A DNA stretch of 10,779 bases from assembly GCA_900544995.1 (NCBI GenBank), contig UQXC01000062.1, forward strand, positions 1-10,779. The letters are read 5' to 3'. Made by a program: the position numbers and the translations under genes. This DNA comes from an uncultured Collinsella sp. (GTDB lineage Bacteria; Actinomycetota; Coriobacteriia; Coriobacteriales; Coriobacteriaceae). The notes beneath the pieces were generated by a model. That model was not told the DNA's origin. It saw nothing but the letters and a program-made list of their open reading frames with translations, and searched no databases. Every line of letters begins with the position of its first letter. Position 1 is the stretch's first letter. This document shows, piece after piece, positions 5,663-10,779 of the stretch.

Positions 5663-6201
5663 AGTTGGATGCCCTCGGCGACCTTCTCGACGGCCTTGTC
5701 GCCGGCGAGCGTGCGCAGCAGCTCCAAGGCAAAGGGGAGTGACTGTGCCATGCCGCTGGCAGTGATGATATTGCCGTCTTGCGTGACCTTCTCGCCGGTA
5801 TAAGCTCCCTCGGGGAAGCTCTTCTCAAAGCCGGGGAAGCACGTGGCGCGGCGTCCCTCGAGCAGGCCAAGCTCGCCCAGGATAAACGGGGCGGCGCAGA
5901 TGGCGGCAACGTGCTTGGTCGCGGCGAACTCGCAGACTACGTCGCAGACGCGCTGGTCGGCGCGCAGGTTGGTGGCTCCGGGCAGGCCGCCGGGCAGCAC
6001 AACGCAGTCGTACTCGTCAAAGTTGATTTCGTCAAAGAGCGCATCGCAGGTCACGGGAATCTGCAGCGAGCTCACGACCTCGCGCGTGGGCATGATCGAG
6101 ACGAGCGTGGCGCGCACGCCGCCGCGACGCATGACGTCGACCATGGTCAGGCATTCAATCGTTTCAAAGCCATCGGCGGCGAGAACGGCAACGCTGGGCA
6201 T
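5659..6201 (-). CDS. DJ-1/PfpI family protein
   Basis: Belongs to the DJ-1/YajL branch of the PfpI superfamily, linked to oxidative or glyoxal stress, with reported glyoxalase III and (debated) protein/nucleotide deglycase activities. The 180 aa match the family's usual length. The nucleophile Cys lies in the elbow AAICAAP (C102, equal to human DJ-1 C106), and E13 in GFETIE corresponds to DJ-1 E18. VDVMRRGGV (21-29) and VVLPGGLPGATNLR (67-80) are further family blocks. I chose the ATG at 6201 because AAAGGAA lies 5 bases upstream and the protein starts at the first beta strand; an extension to 6267 would add 22 residues with no family match. It overlaps maf by 4 bases and leads the operon. 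The physiological substrate is not readable from sequence. Confidence 0.92.
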   Translation of the reverse strand: MPSVAVLAADGFETIECLTMVDVMRRGGVRATLVSIMPTREVVSSLQIPVTCDALFDEINFDEYDCVVLPGGLPGATNLRADQRVCDVVCEFAATKHVAAICAAPFILGELGLLEGRRATCFPGFEKSFPEGAYTGEKVTQDGNIITASGMAQSLPFALELLRTLAGDKAVEKVAEGIQL

Positions 6202-6238
6202 GAGGGTTCCTTTCGTAAGGCGGCATACAATTAGCCGT

Positions 6239-6267
6239 CTTATACCCCGAAGACATGCGCTTGCCAC
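6239..6267 (-). promoter_or_regulatory. Candidate promoter of the DJ-1-maf operon
   Basis: On the - strand, GTGGCA (6267-6262) lies 17 bases from TATAAG (6244-6239), a 4/6 and a 5/6 match to the vegetative -35 and -10 hexamers. Transcription would begin near 6232 and give a leader of about 30 bases with the AAAGGAA ribosome site. It lies just after the terminator of the upstream gene, where a new promoter is needed. Confidence 0.4.
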
Positions 6268-6286
6268 GCTCGATTTCCCAATGTTT

Positions 6287-6345
6287 AAAAAGGGACGGGG
6301 ATTAAATAATCATTCGGTACAAATTGATTATTTAATCCCCGTCCC
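6287..6345 (-). terminator. Strong terminator / repeat-like hairpin after the RNA methyltransferase
   Basis: Arms of 21 bp, 6292-6312 (GGGACGGGGATT then AAATAATCA) and 6325-6345, are perfect reverse complements around a 12-base loop. On the - strand the stem is followed at once by TTTTT (6291-6287), 36 bases past the methyltransferase stop, fitting an intrinsic terminator. The lower stem is GC-rich and the upper is AT-only, which is unusual for a plain terminator. The GGGACGGGGATT end resembles the ends of REP-type repeats associated with Y1 transposases; that resemblance is from memory and untested. Confidence 0.8.
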
Positions 6346-6380
6346 AGAAAAATCATCGGGCGTGGTCTCGGGCAAACTGT

Positions 6381-7694
6381 CTAGTTGCGCCTAAGGTGGA
6401 CGACGGTTTCGCAGTGGAAGGTTTGCGGGAACAGGTCGACCGGTGTGATCTTGACGGGGGAGAAGGTGCCTTCCTCGACAAAGCGCTTAAGGTCGCGTGC
6501 CAGGGTGGCAGGGTCGCAGCTCACATAGGCGACATCGCGCGCACTCGTGCTGGCGATGAGGTCGATGGCCTCGGGCGCCAGACCTGCACGCGGCGGGTCG
6601 ACCACCAGGACATCGGCATCCTGGTCGGGGAACTCGCGCACGGCATCGCCGCCGATGACGTCGACGTTGTCGAGCTTGTTGATCTCGAGGTTACGGCGCA
6701 GGTCGCGCACGGCCGGACCGTAGGCCTCGACGGCGGCAACAAAGTCGCAGCGGCGGGCGAGCGGCAGGGTAAAGGTGCCGGCGCCGCAGTACAGGTCCAC
6801 GGCAAGCTCGTCTTCCTGCGGATCGAGCGCCTCCATGACAAGCTCGATCAAAATCTCGGCACCCTTGGTGTTGACCTGGAAAAACGATGGGGCGGACAGG
6901 CGCATCTGGCCGTCAGCGATGTTCTCGGTCCACGAGCCCTCGCCGGCGAGCATCTCTACCTTGGAGACACGGCGGGCTTTCTTCTCGCCCTTGCTCATGA
7001 CGCGCACGACGCTCGTGGGGTGTACGGCGTCTGCCAGCACGCGCGAGACCTGCGAGCGCGGGAAGGAGCCTGTGGGCGTCCAAAGCGCGACCTCGAGTGC
7101 CTTGGTGCGACGCGAGGCGCGAATGCCCACACGTTCCAGACCCAGGTCGTGGCTGCCGCTCAGATAGTTGAGCGCGCCGACGACTGACTTGAGTGCCTTG
7201 GGAAAACGCTTATCGAACAGCGGACACGAATCGACGGTCACGATCTTGCTGGGGTCGACGCCGTGCATGCCAAGGCGAACACGGCCGTTAACGAGAGTGG
7301 GCTCCAGCTCAATCTTATTGCGGTAGCCCCAGTCGTCCTTGGTGTGGCGGATGGGCTGGACAAGTTCGTTGACCTGCTCGGGGGTGAACTTGCCAATGCG
7401 CTCGAGCGTGGAGCGCAGGTTTTGCTCTTTGGCGGCAAGCTGAGCTGCGCGCGAGAGATTGCCCCACGAACAACCGCCGCAGATGCCCACGAAGGGGCAG
7501 GGCGGTTGAATGCGATCGGGGCTTGGCTCCAGAATCTCGGTCGTGCGGGCGCGCATAAACGACTTGCCGTCCTGCACGATCTCGGCTTCGACGGTGTCGC
7601 CCGTCACGGCGCCTTGCACAAATGTGGCCTTGCCGTTGTCGGCATGTGCCAGACCGTCGGCGCCGTACGTCATCGATTCTATGGTGAGCTTCAT
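6381..7694 (-). CDS. RumA/TrmA-type RNA (uracil-C5-)-methyltransferase
   Basis: Transfers a methyl group from S-adenosylmethionine to C5 of a uracil in rRNA or tRNA; cytosolic. An N-terminal TRAM domain (about 1-55, LTIESMTYGADGLAH) precedes four Cys spaced like the RumA [4Fe-4S] ligands: C66, C72, C75 and C157. The SAM-binding DLYCGAGTFTLPLA, then DPPRAGL, the catalytic nucleophile C393 in YVSCDPATLARD and the general base E429 in FHCETVV complete the family. Length (437 aa) matches RlmD/RumA (about 430). The ATG at 7694 has AGGA just upstream, and the TRAM domain begins there; upstream in-frame ATGs (7709, 7772) add residues with no domain match and run into the ppk terminator. Target site (23S U1939, U747 or tRNA U54) cannot be assigned safely, so no symbol is given. 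Confidence 0.93.
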   Translation of the reverse strand: MKLTIESMTYGADGLAHADNGKATFVQGAVTGDTVEAEIVQDGKSFMRARTTEILEPSPDRIQPPCPFVGICGGCSWGNLSRAAQLAAKEQNLRSTLERIGKFTPEQVNELVQPIRHTKDDWGYRNKIELEPTLVNGRVRLGMHGVDPSKIVTVDSCPLFDKRFPKALKSVVGALNYLSGSHDLGLERVGIRASRRTKALEVALWTPTGSFPRSQVSRVLADAVHPTSVVRVMSKGEKKARRVSKVEMLAGEGSWTENIADGQMRLSAPSFFQVNTKGAEILIELVMEALDPQEDELAVDLYCGAGTFTLPLARRCDFVAAVEAYGPAVRDLRRNLEINKLDNVDVIGGDAVREFPDQDADVLVVDPPRAGLAPEAIDLIASTSARDVAYVSCDPATLARDLKRFVEEGTFSPVKITPVDLFPQTFHCETVVHLRRN

Positions 7695-7740
7695 ATTCCT
7701 GCCTGTCATTCGCGGATTTGTCCGCAACCATGGTAGCAGG

Positions 7741-7787
7741 GAAAAGCACCCCGTATCTGGGGCATTCCTCAAATACGGGGCGCTTCT
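7741..7787 (-). terminator. Terminator of ppk1
   Basis: CCCCGTAT (7749-7756) pairs with ATACGGGG (7773-7780), and beyond one A-C mismatch AAGC (7744-7747) pairs with GCTT (7782-7785). On the - strand the stem ends in GGGGTGCTTTTCCC, giving a short U run. It begins about 9 bases after the ppk stop and separates ppk from the methyltransferase gene. Confidence 0.7.
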
Positions 7788-7795
7788 ACAAACGT

Positions 7796-10198
7796 CTATT
7801 TCGTCTTGCCGGTAATGAGCGTCTTAAGGCCTAGGCCGATCAGACCCAAGCCCATGCGCACGCGGCCGGGGCGATGGCGCTCGATGGCCTTGGCTTTGCC
7901 AGCGGGCTTCTTGTGACGCGCGTTGCTCTCGGGGGTTGTTGTGGGTGCCTGAGGTTGGGCTGCGGGAGCGGGTTCGGGCTCGATAACGGTCGCTCGGACC
8001 TTCTGGACCTCGGGAGCGGCCGGCTGCGGCTCGGGCTCAGACTGGGATGCGAGCGCGGGTTCTGCCTCGGTGTCGGCTTCGGCGTTGCGATACGCGCGCT
8101 CCAGCAGAGCTTCCTGCGAGTTGAAGGGCTTCTCGTCCTCTTTGCGCTCAACCGGAACCCAGGTGCCGTCACTCGTCAGGCTGCGTGCCTTCACGTTGTC
8201 GCGCAGCTGCATGCCCATGTACTCGTGCACCAGGGCGCGGCAGGTGGGGTCGAGCACGGGGAAGGCGATCTCCACGCGGTGCTCGGTGTTGCGCGTCATC
8301 ATGTCTGCCGAGCTCAGGTAGATCATGTCCGAGTCCACGCCAAAGGCATAGACGCGCGCATGCTCCAAAAAACGTCCGACGATGGAGCGCACGTGCACGT
8401 TCTCGGTCTTGCCCGGAATACCGGGCTTGAGACACGAGATGCCGCGGATGATCATGTCCACGCGAACACCGGCACACGATGCCTCGGCGATCTTATCGAT
8501 AACCTCGCGGTCGGTCAGCGAGTTGAGCTTAAAGAACACGCGGGCGGGCTCGCCGACAAGGGCGCGCTGAATCTCGCGGTCCAGGCCGCGCATGATGAGC
8601 GGTTTCAGTCCGACGGGCGCCACGCCCAGGAAGCGATAATCGCCGCGCAGGTTGCCCAGCGACAGGTTGCGGAAGAACAGGTTGGCGTCCTCGCCGATAC
8701 CGGGATGGGCGGTCATGAGCATAAAGTCACTGTAGAGCTTGGCCGTCTTCTCGTTAAAGTTGCCGGTGCCCAACAGCGTGAGACGGGTAAGCGCCATGCC
8801 CTCGCGATAGGTGAGCTGGCAGATCTTGGAGTGGCACTTAAAGCCCTCGGAGCCGTAGATAACGGTGCAGCCGGCCTCTTCCAGGCGCTCGGCCCACTCG
8901 ATGTTGTTCTGCTCGTCAAAGCGTGCGCGGAGCTCCATGAGCACCGTGACCTCTTTGCCGTTTTCGGCAGCATCGATGAGTGACTCGCACAGGCGGCTTT
9001 GTTTGGCCACGCGGTAGAGCGTGATGCGCAGCGAGATGCACTCGGGGTCGTAGGCTGCTTCGTGCACCAGGTCCAGGAACGGGTTCATGGCCTCGTAAGG
9101 GTAAAAGAGCAGCTTGTCGTGCTGCAGCACCTGCTCGCGGATGGAACGGGACATGTCGATGGTGGGGTTGGGCTGCGGCTTAAACGGCGTAAAGAGCAGC
9201 TCATTGCGTAGGTGCTCGGGAATCTTACCCTCAATGCCAAAGACGTAGCCCAGGTCAAGGGGGATATCGCAGGTAAAGACCGAGCGGCGAGAAAGCTCGA
9301 GCGCCTTGCGGATGGTCTTGAGCGTTGGCTTTTCGAGTGAGCCCGATACGGCGAGCACCACCGGCTGCAGGCGCAGGCGCTTCTTGAGGATGCGCTTCAT
9401 GTGCTGGCGGTAATCTTCCTCCTCCTCGACGCCCTCGCCGTCCGGGTCGATATCGGCATTGCGGGTGACGCGGATCAGCGCGCGATCCAGCGGCTTGTAG
9501 GAGCCAAAGCAACTGCCGAGGCAGGCGAGGATAACGTCTTCGAGCAAGATATAGGAGTAGGTGCCGGCGGGCGAGGGAATCTCGACCACGCGGTTCATCG
9601 AGGCGGGAATCTCGATAAGGCCCAGCAGGCTCTCCTCGTCGGTGACGCCGTCCAGGCCACAAGCCAGATAGAGCGCGCCGTTGCGCAGGTTGGGGAAGGG
9701 ATGGCGCGGGTCAATGACCAGCGGTGAGATAACCGGCGACACGTAGGCTTGGAAGTAGCGGGTTACAAAGGTGCGCTCCTCGGGCGTAAGCGAATCGATG
9801 CGGGCGCGGTGAACGCCCAGGGTGTCGAGCTTGCCTTCGATGCTCTTAAAGATGGACTCCCAACGGGTAAGGAGCCCGGGCATTTCGGCCATGACAGCAT
9901 CGACCTGTTCGGAGGCGGTCATATTGCTCTTGTTGTCGACAGGCTGCTTTTTGAGCTCTGCCAGATCGGACAGGCCGCCCACGCGCACCATAAGGAATTC
10001 GTCGAGGTTGGACTCGAAAATCGACACGAACTTTAGACGCTCGAACAGCGGAACGGTTTCGTCGAAGGCTTCGTCAAGCACGCGGTTGTTAAAGCGCAGC
10101 CAGCTAAGCTCTCGGTTTTGCGTGTACGAGAAGTCGCGCGGCGGCTTGCGCAGCTTAGCGGCCTTTTGCTTCTTTTCGATTTTGCTCGGCATATGCAT
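7796..10198 (-). CDS. ppk1: Polyphosphate kinase 1 with C-terminal extension
   Basis: Makes inorganic polyphosphate by moving the gamma-phosphate of ATP onto a growing chain through a phosphohistidine, and runs in reverse; usually peripheral to the membrane. The N domain carries the signature NRELSWLRFNNRVLDEA (28-44) and FVSIFESNLDEFLMVRV (57-73). The phospholipase-D-like core holds catalytic H456 in GFKCHSKI and LGTGNFNE (476-483). The second conserved His is H613 in FLEHARVY, followed by YLSSADMMTRN and RVEIAFPV. The core ends near residue 690, where E. coli PPK (688 aa) ends. Here about 110 more residues follow: an acidic Glu/Pro/Ala/Gln linker (about 707-757), a Lys/Arg/His-rich stretch (761-780) and a Gly/Leu-rich basic end. 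Starts at 10198 or 10192 (M3) are both possible; neither has a strong ribosome site (GGACAG upstream). No exopolyphosphatase gene is adjacent. Confidence 0.95.
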   Translation of the reverse strand: MHMPSKIEKKQKAAKLRKPPRDFSYTQNRELSWLRFNNRVLDEAFDETVPLFERLKFVSIFESNLDEFLMVRVGGLSDLAELKKQPVDNKSNMTASEQVDAVMAEMPGLLTRWESIFKSIEGKLDTLGVHRARIDSLTPEERTFVTRYFQAYVSPVISPLVIDPRHPFPNLRNGALYLACGLDGVTDEESLLGLIEIPASMNRVVEIPSPAGTYSYILLEDVILACLGSCFGSYKPLDRALIRVTRNADIDPDGEGVEEEEDYRQHMKRILKKRLRLQPVVLAVSGSLEKPTLKTIRKALELSRRSVFTCDIPLDLGYVFGIEGKIPEHLRNELLFTPFKPQPNPTIDMSRSIREQVLQHDKLLFYPYEAMNPFLDLVHEAAYDPECISLRITLYRVAKQSRLCESLIDAAENGKEVTVLMELRARFDEQNNIEWAERLEEAGCTVIYGSEGFKCHSKICQLTYREGMALTRLTLLGTGNFNEKTAKLYSDFMLMTAHPGIGEDANLFFRNLSLGNLRGDYRFLGVAPVGLKPLIMRGLDREIQRALVGEPARVFFKLNSLTDREVIDKIAEASCAGVRVDMIIRGISCLKPGIPGKTENVHVRSIVGRFLEHARVYAFGVDSDMIYLSSADMMTRNTEHRVEIAFPVLDPTCRALVHEYMGMQLRDNVKARSLTSDGTWVPVERKEDEKPFNSQEALLERAYRNAEADTEAEPALASQSEPEPQPAAPEVQKVRATVIEPEPAPAAQPQAPTTTPESNARHKKPAGKAKAIERHRPGRVRMGLGLIGLGLKTLITGKTK

Positions 10199-10209
10199 CT
10201 GTCCGTTCA

Positions 10210-10256
10210 GTCCCCGCAGGGGACGGTAGCCTAACTCTAATTCACTATTGTCTCAA
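10210..10256 (-). promoter_or_regulatory. Candidate ppk1 promoter and leader hairpin
   Basis: On the - strand, TTGAGA (10256-10251, 5/6 match to the -35 consensus) lies 17 bases from TAGGCT (10233-10228, a poor -10 match). Just downstream, GTCCCC (10210-10215) pairs with GGGGAC (10219-10224) around GCA, 12 bases before the ppk start. The promoter call is weak; the hairpin is plain in the sequence. Confidence 0.3.
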
Positions 10257-10388
10257 TTTAGTCGACCGCCGGCACGGACGTATCTCGTGAACGGTATCTT
10301 TACCTACTTCTTACGCTGACAAGCCGAAGCACTAACGTCCGGTGATTTGAGCAAGCGATCTATATCCTCACTCAACTGGTGAGAATGT

Positions 10389-10520
10389 ATGAATAAGAAT
10401 GATAGCAAGCTGAATATAATCGAATGTAGGTCGAATCGAGGGCAAGCGTCATATATATGCAGAAAACCGTTTTCACTATGCAATTTTGAATCATGGATTA
10501 CTTTGAGTGTTCAAGCTTGA
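10389..10520 (+). CDS. Candidate 43-residue small ORF
   Basis: ATG at 10389 is preceded by GGTGAG (10378-10383) at a 5-base spacing and runs to TGA at 10518-10520. The product begins MNKNDSKLNIIECRSNRGQ and contains three Cys; no membrane segment or family is recognisable. A hairpin follows the stop directly. Codon use is AT-rich, unlike the neighbouring genes, and a 40-codon frame is also open on the opposite strand, so this may be chance. Confidence 0.18.
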   Translation: MNKNDSKLNIIECRSNRGQASYICRKPFSLCNFESWITLSVQA

Positions 10521-10551
10521 TTTCCTAGAAAAATAACGTTTACCTAGGAAA
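10521..10551. other. Hairpin after the small ORF
   Basis: TTTCCTAG (10521-10528) is the reverse complement of CTAGGAAA (10544-10551), with a 15-base AT-rich loop. It begins at the base after the small ORF stop. The stem is weak and no U run follows on the + strand, so a terminator role is doubtful. Confidence 0.3.
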
Positions 10552-10682
10552 ATCTGCTTTACGAAACTGAAGTGCATCATGGGAAATCATATGCGATATA
10601 CCGTTCATCGTACTTTGCTGACCGTTCGGGGGCGAGGTAGCATTACGAATGGAATTTGGATATAACTAGAGCTGTCAGCAAG

Positions 10683-10731
10683 CAGCGTCCCATATGGAGG
10701 GGCGCTGATACATTCGGCCAGTAAGGCCCGA
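10683..10731 (+). other. Structured leader of the downstream gene
   Basis: CAGCGTCCC (10683-10691) pairs with GGGGCGCTG (10699-10707), nine pairs including one G-U, around ATATGGA. TCAGC (10675-10679) could pair instead with GCTGA (10704-10708), offering an alternative fold. A second stem, TCGGCC (10714-10719) with GGCCCGA (10725-10731), has one bulged base. Both lie just before the ribosome site of the gene at 10749. This layout suits a regulatory leader, but I do not recognise a known riboswitch or ribosomal-protein leader. Confidence 0.4.
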
Positions 10732-10748
10732 AAGAAAGGTAGGAGGCC

Positions 10749-10779
10749 ATGACGAAAGGTCTGCACGTGCCTTCCGAGA
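10749..10779 (+). CDS. Start of an unidentified gene (partial)
   Basis: ATG at 10749 opens a frame reading MTKGLHVPSE to the window edge. An in-frame TAG at 10740-10742 shows the gene cannot begin further upstream. The ribosome site is odd: AGGAGG (10741-10746) lies only 2 bases from the ATG, while GAAAGG (10734-10739) lies 9 bases away and may be the one used. Ten residues are too few to identify the product. Confidence 0.5.
   Translation, partial: MTKGLHVPSE

Larger units (their letters stand above)
10225..10682. other. AT-richer intergenic stretch without a clear gene
   Basis: About 450 bases between ppk1 and the next gene are visibly richer in A and T than the rest of the window and carry stops in all frames. 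I see no tRNA, no transposase fragment and no CRISPR repeat. It holds one small candidate ORF (10389-10520), a hairpin (10521-10551) and isolated TATAAT-like words such as 10415-10420 without a matching -35. It could be the remains of a transferred segment or a long regulatory region. Confidence 0.6.

Noticed and set aside
7874..8983. A 369-codon + strand frame over ppk1
   Set aside because: Antisense shadow of the catalytic core and tail of ppk1, without motifs or a start signal.
10427..10440. A GGTCGAATCGAGG word resembling a tRNA T-arm
   Set aside because: No matching acceptor stem, anticodon arm or D arm can be built around it.
10288..10607. TGAACGGTAT (10288-10297) and ATACCGTTCA (10598-10607) as ends of a small mobile element
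   Set aside because: Ten bases over this distance can pair by chance, no target duplication is seen, and there is no coding content between them.
1..10779. CRISPR array, prophage, toxin-antitoxin or other defence genes
   Set aside because: No regularly spaced repeats and no proteins of these families are visible on either strand.

Overview
The window is GC-rich, tightly packed bacterial DNA with strong AGGAG-type ribosome binding sites and short gaps, most of them holding hairpins. Protein style, GC content and gene content suggest a Gram-positive actinobacterium of the Coriobacteriia (Collinsella-like). That placement is inference from general resemblance; no marker gene or database search supports it here.

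Layout. A gene tail (1-46, +) meets pta (phosphate acetyltransferase, 164-1144, -) head to head across a bidirectional terminator (60-106). A 231-base divergent gap with a possible symmetric pair of -10 boxes separates pta from a two-gene + strand unit: glf (UDP-galactopyranose mutase) and an overlapping family 2 glycosyltransferase (to 3602). These two probably make and use galactofuranose for a surface polymer. The next gap (3603-3978) is unusually structured. It holds a 112-base hairpin with 21-bp arms, an 18-bp-arm hairpin, and an inverted remnant resembling the 3' end of the glycosyltransferase.

From 3979 to 10198 everything is on the - strand. In transcription order: ppk1 (polyphosphate kinase with a long extra C-terminal tail), a RumA/TrmA-type RNA uracil-C5-methyltransferase, a DJ-1/PfpI protein joined to maf by a 4-base ATGA overlap, and a P1/DmpA-type self-processing peptidase. 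Terminator-like hairpins sit after ppk1, the methyltransferase, maf and the peptidase, so these look like four separate transcription units. The DJ-1-maf pair reads as a damage-control (housecleaning) operon.

The last 580 bases (10199-10779) are different. An AT-richer stretch without a convincing gene, holding at most one small candidate ORF, leads to a structured leader and what is probably the first ten codons of a + strand gene cut by the window edge.

The protein genes are recognisable families. I did not find a clearly new multi-gene system. The points most worth following are the 3582-3922 structured gap with its inverted gene remnant, the PPK tail, the repeat-like hairpin at 6292-6345, and the shared pta/glf control region.
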